Made by a program: the position numbers and the translations under genes. Source: Chelonoidis abingdonii (lineage: Eukaryota > Chordata > Testudines > Testudinidae). Taken from it: a stretch of DNA of 64,000 bases. Positions 11,406 through 23,164 of this stretch are shown one piece after another. The stretch is from positions 126,127,982 through 126,191,981 of the forward strand of contig NC_133773.1 of assembly GCF_003597395.2 (NCBI RefSeq), in the 5' to 3' direction. Each line of letters starts with the position of its first letter. The first letter of the stretch is position 1. The notes under the pieces were generated by a model. It ran no database searches. It worked only from the letters and a program-made list of their open reading frames with translations, and was not told the origin of the DNA.

Positions 11406-14400
11406 CGCTTTATGCTGAGCTGCATGCAATTTGGGTGCCTGCGCAACAAGTACCCCACCCGGCCGTGGATTCAGAGGTCAGGGTTGATATCAACCATGGC
11501 TGAGGATTCTGCTGCGGGAGAAGATGACGAAGACTAAGAGGAGGAAGAGATGCTGATAGCACACAGCCCAATTACCCACAGCAGCCAGGAGCTTTTTGAG
11601 AGCACAGAATTAACCCAGCCCACCCAGCCACTATCCCGACAGCGAAGCCATGGAAGGAACCTCTGGTGAGTGTACATTTGTAAGTCAATCACAAAGCCAC
11701 GCTTGGGGGGGGAGGAAGGCTGGCGCTGGGCTCTCGCGAGCAGGGAATCTTCCCGCTACTAGCCACGCTGTTGGGGGGGAGGAAGGCTGGCGCTGGGCTT
11801 CTCTGGCGAGCAGGGAATCTTCCCAGCTACCAGCCACGCTTTGGGTGGGGGGAGGGAAGGAGGAAGATGAATAACAACTAGCTACGGAGCAGCCATGCGC
11901 TGGGGGGAGGAGTGAAAGAGACTGGGGGTTTGGGTTTCCTGGTTCCTCTGAAAGGAACAAGGCATCATAGGTCACTGGTGGAATAAAACCCTGGAGAGTC
12001 AAAATAAAGCCTTACCATGGCCGCATGGAAGCTGAATATGATCCGGACGGGTCTGCGCTGCCATGGCTCCACAGGGACAGGCATCAGTATAAAAGATGCA
12101 AAATCGACCTTGTAGTGAATCACATGTGCTATGTAAGGTGCATAGTTTTCACTGTGAAAGAGGACAAATTGTTCTGTAAAATGTATCTTTTACATACTTC
12201 TCTCTGTCTCCTCCCCCATGCAGGCTGCGCACTTTTCTGTACCTCCTACCCCACAGGAAGGCTAGCAAAGGCGGAGGGAAGAGACTCGAGATGAAATGTT
12301 TCAGAAATCATGGAAGTAAGCCACAGTGACAGAGCTCATCAGAATGATGGAAGGAAGTGATAGCAAAATACAGGAAAGATGCCAGTGACTGGGAGGATAG
12401 GAAGAGACGCTCCAAGATGAGAGATGCGGCAGAGAAGAGAGAGGTGCGACAGGAAGACAGGCAGGAAATCAGAGGTAGAGGAAGACAGGATGGCGTGATG
12501 CACGCTGGAGCTGCTGCGTGCTCAAACTGAAGATCCGAGGCCATGGTGGATGTTCAGGAACAGCAGCGGGTTACGAGTGCCACTGCAGCTATGCTTAACC
12601 ACCTCAAAGCTCCCACATTCCATATCTCCCTCACCCAGACGTGTTAGAATGCGTGGGGACGGATTTCTGCACCAGCCACTCCATCCCCTGGACAGCAACA
12701 CAAAAGGCTGACATTAAGCGAATGTGCTAATGGGCTTTCCTTTCCGAACTCCTCCCAAACTACACCATGCAGGGATACTACTAATTCTGTGCCCTTTTTA
12801 TAATACTTTTTAAATCAAAGATACATCCAAAGGGGGGAGGGTGGGTTCAATTACGGAATGATTAAGAAAGAATTCATGATTTTAAGCAATACCAATAGAC
12901 TTTAATAAAAATAAATGATTTTTAAAATATACTGACTTTATTTCTCAGCAAGCTGTACTAAAGGGGGGGTGGCTTAGAGGGAGTCAATAGAGGCGGGATG
13001 TTCATCAAGGGGAAACAAACACAGCAGTTACACCGACCCGTCCCGCGCTGAAACACTTTCAAGGTTCTCTGATGCGCACCGCCTCCTGGTGTGCTCTTCT
13101 AATCGCCCTGGTGTCTGGCTGCTCATAGCAGCGGCCAGGTGATTGCCTCAGCCTCCACCCCGCCATAAAGGTCTCCCCACTCTCACAGAGATGTGGAGAC
13201 ACACAGCAAGCAGCAATAGCAAGGGAGACATTCTTGGCTGTGTCTGAGCGAGTAAGAATGATCGGAAGCGACCCTTAAAGGCCAATGCACTCTACCGCCA
13301 TCCTGCACTTGCTCAGCCTGTATTAAACAGCTCCGGACCACTGTCCAAGCTGCCTGTGATGGCTTCATGAGCATGGCATCAAGGGGTAGGCTGGGTCACC
13401 CAGGATAACGACAGGCATCTCAACATTGCCACTGTTATTTTCGGTCGGGAAGTAATTTCCCTGCTGCAGCCGTTTAGAGAGAGTTGTGTTTCGAAGACGA
13501 GCGCAGGAACCCTTCCTGGCCCATCCCACGTGGATGCTGGTGAAAGTCCCTTGTGATCACCAGGCTGTCAGCACCATGGAAAAGTACCTCTTAGTTCACG
13601 TACTGGGTGCCCTGGTGCTCTGGGGCCAAGATAGGGATATGGGTTCACTCTAGGCCCTCCACAGTTACGGAATCCCATTGCAGAAAGCCATCCATATCAC
13701 TGCACGTTTCCGAGTCACAAACTTCGTAGCAGCAGCTTAACGATTGCTTTGCTACTTGCATCACAGCAGCCCCACAGTAGATTTCCCACTCAAATTGATT
13801 CCCACTGACCGGTAGCTGTCTGGATTGCAAGCTCCAGAGGGCTTTGCCACTCGCTTCTCACTGTGAGGGCTGTTCTCATCTTAGATTAGGCGGCGTTCAG
13901 GCAGGGGAAAGCAAGTCACAAAGTTCAAGGAAGTGCTCTTACGCATGCGAAAGTTTTGCAGCCACTGGGACGTCCCACACCTGCAAAACTATGCGGTCCA
14001 CCAGCTGTGCTTGTTTCCCGTGCCCAAAATCGGCGTTCAATGGTACAACTGCCCCATACCAGCAGTAGCCTCAAAAGGCTGGGTCCCGCGGTTAGGAGAA
14101 TTCAGTCTCCATGTCGTCATCGCTCTCGTCAGTGCGCTGTCGTAGCTGCCTCCTCCCCTCACCCCTCTCCTGAATTGCGAGTTCATGGCTCAGCATAGAC
14201 AGGCAGATCGTGCACGGTGTTTACAACTTGGACGACTGCGTTACGCGATCCAGCCAGGGTCATGCCTGCTGTGCTATGGCGTTTGCTCTCTTCACCCAGG
14301 AAAAAGGCGCGAAATGGTGCTGCTGCTTTCACAAAGGGAGGGGAGGCTGTAACCCAGCACCACCCGGGACAATGTGTTGCCCATCAGGCACTGGTCTCAA

Positions 14401-14465
14401 ACAGGAAGTGGAACTATGGAGAGGCTGTGGAACAGCGACCACAGTGCATCGCTCCTGAAATCGAG
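11406..14465 (+). repeat. Second, noisy copy of the Harbinger interior (probable assembly duplication)
   Basis: This segment aligns from end to end with 15216 to about 18040, differing by many single-base indels, often in homopolymers. It starts abruptly inside the Harbinger coding region at 11406, directly after a G run of the Tigger-like element, and stops at the N gap. It has no terminal repeats of its own. Its last 280 bp (about 14185-14465) are interior sequence lost from the second copy. A minus-strand transposase relic spans about 13000-14100, with THIPI-type codons at 13630-13655. Confidence 0.75.
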
Positions 14466-14490
14466 NNNNNNNNNNNNNNNNNNNNNNNNN
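14466..14490. other. Assembly gap (25 N)
   Basis: A run of 25 N, next to a long G-rich homopolymer at 14491-14512. The fixed size suggests a placeholder of unknown true length. Confidence 0.99.
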
Positions 14491-14947
14491 TGGGGGGGGG
14501 CGGGGGGGGGGGAGTTAGGTTCCAGTTAGGGAATTTTTTTTCACCAGACAAAGAGTATATATCACATAGGCCCGGTCTACACTACGCAGTTAAATCGATA
14601 ACAGCCTTTAAATCGATTTACGCTGCACCCGTCCACACTACACCACCCTGTTAATCGATTAAAGCTCTTTAAATCTGATTTTTGTACTCCATCAAAACAC
14701 AGGGGTTACCCTAAAATCGATTTTACTACATCAGGAATTTAGGTAGTGTGGACGGAATCGAAGTTACTGCCTCGGGAGGTATCCCCACAGTAGAGCCACC
14801 ACTGACCACTTGCGTCAGCAGTCAGAAACTCCGTGCACTGCCAGTGTAACGGAAAACGTGGACTTTTGAATTCTATTTCCTGTGTGGCCAGTTGTGGAGC
14901 TCTGATTCAGCACGTATTACCACGCAGGGCTCAACAGCACAGGTAAA

Positions 14948-15290
14948 AATGCAGTCTCCTGAGAAAGAAAAAGAGCTCCAGCATGGACACACAGAGGTAC
15001 TGGATCTGATCGCTATCTGGGGTGGGATTTCAGTGTTACAGAACTCCGTTTGTCAAGACGAAATGACGAAAATATTTGAAAGAATTTCAAAGTCTATGAC
15101 TGCAAAAGGACACCGAGGGACTCAGTGCAGTGCAGAACTAAGTGAAAAAGAGCTTGAGCGGCTACCAGAAAACCCAGGAGGCAAACGGAAAGTCTGGAGC
15201 AGGTCCGAAACATGCCGCTTCTATGCTGAGCTGCATGCATTTTGGGTGCCTGCGCAACAAGTACCCCACCCTGGCCGTGGATTCAGAGGT
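14948..15290 (+). pseudogene. Myb/SANT-like DNA-binding protein of the Harbinger element, N-terminal part
   Basis: Frame from the ATG at 14948 shows TEVLDLIAIWGG, IFERISKSMTAKGH and TCRFYAELHA in order: the Myb/SANT-like (trihelix) domain of Harbinger accessory proteins, which in characterised elements helps the transposase enter the nucleus and bind DNA. The frame starts at about codon 1 of the family. It loses similarity after ELHA through frameshift. An acidic linker (AAGEDDED) appears in another frame at about 15325-15350. Confidence 0.75.
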
Positions 15291-16082
15291 CAGGGTTGTA
15301 TATCAACCATGGCTGAGGAATTCTGCTGCGGGAGAAGATGACGAAGACTAAGAGGAGGAAGAGATTGCTGATAGCACACAGTCTCAATTCCCACAGCAGC
15401 CAGGAGCTTTTTGAGAGCACAGAATTAAAATCCCAGCCACCCAAGCCACTATCCCAGACAGCGAAGCCATGGAAGGAACCTCTGGTGAGTGTACATTTTG
15501 TAAGTATCCTCAAAGCCACGCTTTTGGTGGGGGGGAGGAAGGCTGGCGCTGGGCTTCTGCGCGAGCAGGGATCTTGCCCAGCTACTAGCCACGCTTTGGG
15601 GGGGGGGAAGGCTGGCGCTGGGCTTCTCTGGCGAGCAGGGAATCTTCCCAGCTACCAGCCACGCTTTGGGTTGGGGGGGGAGGAAGAGAAGATGAATAAC
15701 AACTTGCTACGGGTAGAGCCATGCGCTGGGGAGGAGTGGAAAAGACTGGGGGTTGGGGTTTCCTGGTCCTCTGAAAAGGAACAAGGCATCATAGGTCACT
15801 GTGGATATAAACCCTGGAGAAGTCAAACATAAAGCCTTACCATGGCCGCATAGGAAGCTGAATTATGATTCCGGACCGGGTCTGCGTCTGCAGTGTGCTC
15901 ACAGGGACACAGGCACTCAGTATTAAAAGATGCAAAATCGACCTTGTAGTGAATCACATGTGCTATGTAAGGTGCATAGTTTATTCACTGTGAAAGAGTA
16001 CATCATTGTTCTGTAAATGTATCTTTTATATACTTCTCTCCCTGTCTTCCCTCCCATGCAGCCTGCGCACTTTTCTGTACTC

Positions 16083-16500
16083 CTACCCCATCAGGAAGGC
16101 TAGAAAAGGCGGAGGGAAAGAGACTCGAGATGAAATGTTTCAGAAATCATGGAAGTAAGCCACAGTGACAGACTCATCAGAATGATGGAAGGAGTGATAG
16201 CAAATACAGGAAAGATGCCAGTGACTGGGAGGATAGAGGAGACGCTCAAGATGAGAGATGGCGGCAGAGAGAAGAGAGGTGGCGACAGGAAGACAGGCAG
16301 GACAGATCGGGTGTAGAGCAGGAGATCAGCGATGCGTGATGCAACGCTGGAGCTGCTGCGTGATCAAACTGAGATCCTCGGCGCATGGTGGATGTTCAGG
16401 GACAGCAGCGGGGTTACAGAGTGGCACTGCAGCTATGCTTAACCACCTCAAAGCTCCCACATTCCATATCTCCCTCACCCAGACGTGTTAGAATGCGTGG
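16083..16500 (+). pseudogene. Myb/SANT-like protein of the Harbinger element, C-terminal part
   Basis: Plus-strand frames read RDEMFQ and then an Arg/Glu/Asp-rich stretch, with WRQREERWRQEDRQ-like codons from 16260, the charged C-terminal helix typical of these proteins, and LELLRDQTEIL-like codons near 16340. Several single-base shifts break it. The matching part in the noisy copy lies at about 12270-12600. Between this and the N-terminal part (15480-16080) is intron-like or decayed sequence that includes a direct repeat around 15520-15670. Confidence 0.6.
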
Positions 16501-16979
16501 GGACGGATTTTCTGCACCAGCCCACTCCATCCCCTGGACAGCCAACCAAAGGCTGACATTAAGCGAATGTGCTAATGGGCTTTTCTTTCTTCCGATACTC
16601 CTCCCCAAACACACCATGAGGGATACCTAGATAATTCTGTGCCTCTTTTTTCATAATACTTTTTAAATCAAGAATACATCCAAAGGGGGGAGGGTGGGTT
16701 TCTTACAGGAATGACTTAAAAAGAATTCATGATTTTTAAGCAATACCAAATGACTTTAATACAGAATAATGATTTTTAAATATACTGACTTATTTCTTCA
16801 GCAAGCTGTACTAAAGGGGTGGTTGGCTTAGAGGGAGTCAATAGAGGCGGGATGTTCTCAAGGGGAAACAAACACAGCAGTTACACCGTACCCTGCCCGC
16901 GAGACACTTTCAAGGTTCTCTGATGCGCACCGCTCCTGGTGTGCTCTTCTAATCGCCCTGGTGTCTGGGTGCTCATATC

Positions 16980-17990
16980 AGCGGCCAGGTGAGCTCTCAG
17001 CCTCCCACCCCGCCATAAAGGTCTCCCTTACTCTCACAGAGATGTGGAGCACACAGCAAGCAGCAATAGCAATGGGAGGACATTCTTTTGGCTGTGTCTG
17101 AGCGTTAAGTATGATCGCGCCCTTAAAGGCAATGCACTCTACCGCCATCCTGCACTGCTCAGCCTGTATTAAACAGCTCCTGACCACTGTCCAGCTGCCT
17201 GTGTTGGCTTCATGAGCATGGCATCAAGGGGTAGGCTGGGTCACCCAGATAACGACAGGCATCTCAACATTGCCAACTGTTATTTTTGGTCTGGGAAGTA
17301 ATTCCCTGCTGCAGCCCGTTTAAGAGAGTTGTTCGAAAGCGCGAGCGCATGCCTTCCTGGCCCATCCCACGTGGATGCTGTGGAAACGTCCTTGTGATCC
17401 ACCAGTGCTTGCAGCACATGGAAAAGTACCCTTACGGTTCACGTACTGGGTGCCCTGCTCTGGGGCCAAGATAGGGATATGGGTTCCATCTATGGCCCTC
17501 CACAGTTACGGAATCCCATTGCAAGCCATCCATCCATCACACGTTTCCAGAGTCACAAACTTTCGTAGCAGCAGCAGCTTAACGATTGCTTTGGCTACTC
17601 TTGCATCACAGCAGCCCCACAGTAGATTTCCCACTCCATTGATTCCCAATACCGGTAGCTGTCTGGAGTTGCAAGCTTCCAGAGGGCTATTGCCACTCGC
17701 TCTCCACTGTGAGGGTTTCTCATCGTTATGCGCGTTCAGGCAGGGGAAAGCAAGTCACAAAGTTCAAGAAAGTCTTACGCATGCGAAAGTTTTGCAGCCA
17801 CTGGGATCGTCCCACACCTGCAAAACTATGCGGTCCACCAGTCTGTGCTTGTTTCCCGTGCCCAAAATCGGCGTTCAATGGTACAACTGCCCCATACCAG
17901 CAGTAGCTCCAAAATGCTGGGTCCCGCGGTTAGGAGAATTCAGTCTCCATTGTCGTCATCGCTCTCGTCAGTGCGCTGTCGTAGCTGCCT
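16980..17990 (-). pseudogene. Harbinger DDE transposase, broken
   Basis: On the minus strand: RRFWARETSTDWW near 17880, QWLQNF-type codons near 17820, the DDE block GAIDGTHIPI at 17496-17470 (first catalytic Asp), and IAIAACCVLH near 17060 close to the C-terminus. Many frameshifts separate these blocks, so no functional enzyme is possible as assembled. It runs opposite to the Myb-like gene. The long plus-strand frame at 17375-18013 is its antisense shadow. Confidence 0.8.
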
Positions 17991-18193
17991 CCCTCTCCTT
18001 CACCCTCTCCTGAATATTGCAGTTCATGGCTCAGCATTAGACGCGATCAGTGAATCGACGCTAGCCTTGGACCATGGACGCACACAATCGATTTAAGGAT
18101 CCTAGTGTGGACGCACTAAATCGATTTTATAAAATCGGTTTCATAAAATCGTTTTAAACAAATTCGAATTAATCAGGTAGTGTACACAAGGGC

Positions 18194-18445
18194 ATACACA
18201 CATACACACTAAGTTTTTAACAAACAATTTAATACTGTACACAGTAATGATGACTGTGAAGCTTGGCTGCGGTGGCGAAGTCAGAGGGTGGAAGAGGGTA
18301 GGATATTTCCCAAGGAATGCACCTTAGTGCTAAATGATGAACTAGAACTTGGCTGAGCACTCAAGGGTTAACACACTGTTGTTAATGTAGCATCATACTC
18401 TACAAGGGAGCAGGAATGGAGGGAGGGGGGATATGGTAGACAGAG

Positions 18446-18481
<36 letters not shown>

Positions 18482-19052
18482 TGCCCATTGCCCCTTTAAG
18501 TACTCTGATTTTGCTCCAAGTACATTGCCTTTTTCAGCAAGTTAAGACAGCAGCTGCTGCCGGCAAGCTCCCTCCATCCTGACCCCTGTCATCTGTCCCC
18601 CGCCTCCCCCGCTCTATAGACATGGCGTAAGTTGGGGGCAGGAGCAGGGGGGAGGGGGACACCCTGACATTAGCTCCCCTCTTCTCCTCCCCCCCTGCAC
18701 AGCAAGTAGGAGACTCCCAGGAGCAGCTCCAAGGCAGAGGACAGGAGCAGTACATGGCAGTCGGGGGAGGGACAGCTGAACTGCCGGCAACTGATAGCCT
18801 GCTGGACAGATGCTGCATAGGGAATTTAGGGGAGCCGGGAGCTGAAGGGGGGCTGCGAGTCCACCCTGGTTCCGAGCCCCCACCAGCTAACTGCAATGAG
18901 CTTCTCTTCCTGAAAGCAGTGGACAAAGCAGGTGGCTGCCAAACAACATTATAAGGGAGCATTGCACAACTTTAAACTAGCATGTTCTCTAATTGATCAG
19001 CAACATAACAACGAAACAATGTTAACCAGGACGACTAAGTGAGGAGTTACTG
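18194..19052. mobile_element. Right arm of the Tigger-like element
   Basis: From the Harbinger insertion point to the right terminal repeat. Contains the GT/GA microsatellite, then a GC-rich block (about 18540-18950), then the inverted end. Overlapping frames in the GC-rich block on both strands have no recognisable similarity. Confidence 0.6.
18448..18481 (+). repeat. (GT)n(GA)n microsatellite
   Basis: A GT run passes directly into a GA run. Simple repeat, probably variable in length. Confidence 0.95.
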
Positions 19053-19054
19053 TA

Positions 19055-20553
19055 AAGTGGTTAGGAAGGACACAAACAATGAAGCCTAAAAATCTGCTTC
19101 AAATTAGACAGAATATTGCATTTAGAAAACTAGTACAGATCTATTTAGTAGCAGCCATGGAAAACTTGAAATTGCTCTTTGATTGCTAAAAACCAATAAA
19201 GGTTTTTCTTTGCTCAATGAAGCATGGAAAAATATTGTCTGGGGAGGCATTTTTGTAAATATTGAGTCCTTTATTGATACCTTCTACAGAATATGCCTAA
19301 GAAAAATAAGGTCTAATGTTTGAAACATGGCAGTAAAAATGACCTAAGGGTAAATCAATGCCCAGGTGCCTTCTATTTTTCTGGCGTTTATTTCCATTAA
19401 AGGGCAAACTGCAGTGATTAGTACTCAGTACCTTATACAGCCATATAAAATTACCAAATATGACTCCTAATACCTTCAGTTAGAAAAGGACTTCAGAACC
19501 ACATTTGAACATATTTCCAGCTAAACCAGTTCTTACATGGTTAAGTCAGAACATCTTTAAACATGCTTCTTAGATGGCTTGGCCCTATCTACACTTGATG
19601 ACCAGAGTGTAGAAACTGATTTAGTTGAAACCATACTTAAACACAGCTGCTACTTAATCTGTTCAAAGTTCAGTACAGTTGAGGCTCAGAATATGTATTT
19701 AAGGCCAGATGCTATTCTTCACACATGCAGAGCAAACCAGTGCTAAAGTGGGATAGGTGACTCCTTCTCTCTTCATACTAACCAGGGATTGAAAAGAGTG
19801 CTATTCCCAAACTTCTGAAAGCAGGAGAGCTCCAGGCCCTCTGCCTGGAATGGACAAGTGCTATTCTCCAAGAAATCCCCTCCAATTTAGCTGAGAAAGT
19901 GAGGAATCTCCAGATAGGGAAATACGAAGTGGGAACAACAGTATAAGCCAATGCCAGTTGGAGAATTTCCCTCTACTTCCTAGGTCTTAGTAGAGCAAAA
20001 TTGAACCTGACAGGAGAAGTGATATCCCATTTGGAAGTCCCTTATCTGCATCCTCTTTAGGAGGATGAGGACCCAGGATCTCTACCCTAGCAGCAAAGCT
20101 CTGCTCTCTGAGGAGAGAAGGGGCAGAGCAGGAGATTTCTCAGAACCAGCTAACTCTGTCCCGTATATGGGAAGAGGAGAATAGACAACAGACAGTCCTT
20201 CTTAAGCAGAGGTGAAGACAGACCTAGCTAGAATCCTAGGGTAAAAACACAGCACAGACAGTTCCCTTTTCCCTTACCAGAATACCATTTAGAGAGAAGG
20301 AGGTGAATTCAGACAAATAAGAAGGAAGGGATACTTTGATCTGATTTTAGGAACTTCATGGTTAATGCAAGGCAATATACATTTTTTAATATCCATGTTC
20401 GGTAAGAAATGTAATTCCCAAGGCTCCTCCATGCTAAAAAACGACTTCTGACTCCAAGGTGAGCACTTTGTCAACATCTGCAGGTAAGCTAGGTGACTTG
20501 GCTTCTATTTGTAAACATCAGAAGAGTTGTGAAACAGTGATAATAATACTGTG
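19055..20553. other. No gene seen; possible MITE half at about 19580-19690
   Basis: Unique-looking sequence. GGCCCTATCTACACTTGATG at 19583 resembles the start of Harbinger-type terminal repeats, but the other end was not found. Splice-like sites near 20460 and 20485 on the plus strand do not bound a convincing exon. Confidence 0.4.
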
Positions 20554-21207
20554 AGGGTTTGTCTTCACTGCAGCATTAGTTTGAGTTACCGATACTGGAG
20601 TTAACTCCTCGCAAGTTAGCCTAGCTTCAGTGAGAAAAGTCATACTATAAAACACTGGAGCTGCACAGAGTGCCTGGATCAGCAGCAGAGCAGCTGAATC
20701 CCCACTCCATCATTAGCTCCAGTGTCAGTGGCACCTGAGCTTCAAACTTCACTCCCTGACAGACCAACTAGGTTGAGTTTAAAAACACCATTTAACGTGA
20801 GCTAGAGATATTTGTGTGTGCATGAGAGCTGGGTTAGGGGCAACAATTGAGCTATACCAGGGGTCGGCAACCTTTCAGAAGTGGTGTGCTGAGTCTTCAT
20901 TTATTCACTCTAATTTAAGGTTTCGCGTGCCAGTAATACATTGTAATGTTTTTAGAAGGTCTCTTTCTATAAGTCTATAATATATAACTAAACTATTGTT
21001 GTATGTAAAGTAAATAAGGTTTTTAAAAATGTTTAAGAAGCTTCATTTAAAATTAAATTAAAATGCAGAGGCCCTGGACGGGTGGCCAGGACCCGGGCGG
21101 TGCAAGTGCCACTGAGAATCAGCTCACATGCCGCCTTCGGCACCCGTGCCATAGGTTGCCTACCCCTGAGTTATACCTTGAGTGAACACTACAGTGAAGA
21201 TATGCCT
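20554..21207. mobile_element. Harbinger-type MITE, split by a hAT element
   Basis: Inverted ends AGGGTTTGTCTTCACTGCAG (20554) and CACTACAGTGAAGATATGCC (ending about 21206) match over some 18 bp. The outer sequence is interrupted by the hAT element at 20858-21168. Without it the MITE would be about 335 bp. A 3-bp duplication is not clear. Confidence 0.65.
20858..21168. mobile_element. hAT-type non-autonomous element, 311 bp
   Basis: Inverted ends CAGGGGTCGGCAACC and GGTTGCCTACCCCTG. Flanking 8-bp repeats are AGCTATAC (20850-20857) and AGTTATAC (21169-21176), one mismatch apart. A related but 3'-truncated copy lies at 56519-56776. No coding capacity. Confidence 0.9.
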
Positions 21208-21884
21208 GTCAGCTCAGAATCAACATCTATATTTGTGTACATGGAGATTATTCTACCAAAGCCAACCTAACATCCTAGCTTAGACACTGGGATCTATATG
21301 CTACTAGAAACATTAGCTTCATGCCATTCGTCTTTCCCTGTAGCCTCTTAGGGCTTGTGAACTGACAGAACAACACCAGAGAAAACAAGTGTGCTAGCAA
21401 CCAGGAAGTGGGACCATCTAGGGGGAAACAGGAAGAAGGTAAATAGGTAAAATTACTGCCTCCCAGGTGGGGGGTGGGGGTGGGAAAAAAAAGTAGTTGC
21501 CTAAGAGCCTCTCAATTGGAAACATTCATCTGGGGTTAAAAAACAGCCTAACCACATTTTCACATATTTTAAAAATTCTCTTTTAGATTAAGCAACACAC
21601 CCAAGCTCCCACATAAAGGACATGTTGCAGAACATAAAACTAAATTTCTAGCAGCTAAACAGGAAAAGTGCATCTTTCACTGAAAAAAATGCATTTCCTT
21701 AATTTTTAAATGCAGGCAAAACATCTACCTCATATAGAGAGATTTTTTGGGGCGCAGTTCTTGCATTCTCACCTGCTTCCTGTAACATTTCTATCAGTTC
21801 CCAGACCTCAACAGGCAGGAGGGAAAGAGTAAAGGCATGAAGTTAAGGTTTCTTCTGATACACAGATCCCAGTGTTTGAACTAA
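21208..21884. other. No gene seen
   Basis: Sequence between the MITE and the CR1 3' end. No exon, RNA gene or named repeat recognised. Confidence 0.4.
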
Positions 21885-22372
21885 AGTTCTGACCTTTAGT
21901 CTATGAGTCTGAGTAAGGCAGAAGGGATCATTATGATCATCTAGTCTGACCTCCTGCACAGTGCAGGCCACAGAATCTCACCCACCCACTCTTGTAACAA
22001 ACGCCTAACCTGTGTCTGAATTACTGAAGTCCTCAAATCATGGTTTAAAGACATCCAGGTGCAGAGAATCCTCCAGCAAGTGACCCGTGCCCCATGCTGC
22101 AGAGGAAGGCAAAAAACCTCCAGGGGCCTCTGCCCATCTGCCCTGGAGGAAAATTCCTTCCCGAACCCAAATATGGCGATCAGTTAAACCCCGAGCATGT
22201 GGGCAAGACTCACCAGCCAGCACCCAGGAAAGAATTCTCTGTAGTAACTCAGATCCCACCCCACCTAACATCCCATCACAGACCACTGGGCATATGTACC
22301 TGCTAATAATCAAAGTTAATTGCCAAAATTAGGCTATCCAATCATACCATCCCCTCCATAAACTCGTCAAGC

Positions 22373-23164
22373 TTAGTCTTGAAGCCAGATGTGTCTGTCT
22401 TTTGCCCCCACTACTCCCCTTGGAAGGCTGTTCCAGAACGTCACTCCTCTAATGGTTAGAAACCTTCGTCTAATTTCAAGTCTAAACTTCCTAGTGTCCA
22501 GTTTATATCCATTTGTTCTTGTGTCCACATTGGTACTAAGCTTAAATAATTCCTCTCCCTCCCTAATATTTATCCCTCTGATATATTTATAAAGAGCAAT
22601 CATATCCCCCTCAGCCTTCTTTTGGTTAGGCTAAACAAGCCAAGCTCTTTGAGTCTCCTTTCATAAGACAGGTTTTCCATCCTCGGATCATCCTAGTAGC
22701 CCTTCTCTGTACCTGTTCCAGTTTGAATTCATCCTTCTTAAACATGGGAGACCAGAACTGCACACAGTATTCCAGATGAGGTCTCACCAGTGCCTTGTAT
22801 ATAATGGTACTAACACCTCCTTATCTTTACTGGAAATACCTCGCCTGATGCATCCTAAAACTGCATTAGCTTTTTTAACAGCCATATCACATTGGCGGCT
22901 CATAGTCATCCTGTGATCAACCAATACTCCGAGGTCCTTCTCCTCCTCTGTTACTTCCAACTGATGTGTCCCCCAATTTATAACAAAATTCTTGTTATTA
23001 ATCCCTAAATGCATGACCTTGCACTTTTCACTATTAAATTTCATCCTATTACTATTACTCCAGTTTACAAGGTCATCCAGATCTTCCTGTATGATATCCC
23101 CGGTCCTTCTCTGTGTTAGCAATACCTCCCAGCTTTGTGTCATCTGCGCAAACTTTATTAGCAC
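22373..23164 (-). pseudogene. CR1 ORF2, C-terminal part
   Basis: Frames read LDDLVNWSNSNRMKFNSEKC, EEEKDLGVLVDHRM and ANAVLGCIRRGISSKD, then FRLEIRRRFLTIRGVTFWNS near 22470. These are the thumb and C-terminal blocks of CR1 reverse transcriptase. Frame changes occur between 22784 and 22603. Confidence 0.85.

Larger units (their letters stand above)
14569..18193. mobile_element. PIF/Harbinger transposon inserted in the Tigger-like element
   Basis: Ends are inverted: GGCCCGGTCTACACTAC at 14569 and GTGTACACAAGGGC-type sequence ending at 18193 (imperfect). Each side is flanked by ATA (14566-14568 and 18194-18196), a 3-bp duplication as in PIF/Harbinger elements. Inside, a Myb/SANT-like gene lies on the plus strand and a DDE transposase on the minus strand, the convergent two-gene layout known for Harbinger elements. 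Both are broken. Confidence 0.85.
11302..19052. mobile_element. Tigger/mariner-like transposon, host of nested insertions
   Basis: The ends are inverted copies: CAGTAGCTCCTCGCTTA at 11302 and TAAGTGAGGAGTTACTG ending at 19052, each flanked by TA (11300-11301, 19053-19054). TA duplication and CAGTA ends fit the Tc1/mariner (Tigger-like) group. Its own sequence is 11302-11405, 14491-14568 and 18194-19052. The rest is a Harbinger insertion plus a probable assembly duplication. No transposase of this type is seen, so it is non-autonomous. Confidence 0.75.

Noticed and set aside
15338..15832. 164-codon plus-strand frame
   Set aside because: It crosses the frameshifted linker and intron-like part of the Harbinger Myb-like gene. 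It is not an intact protein.
17375..18013. 212-codon plus-strand open frame
   Set aside because: It is the antisense of the Harbinger transposase relic, whose blocks (RRFWARETSTDWW, GAIDGTHIPI) read on the minus strand.
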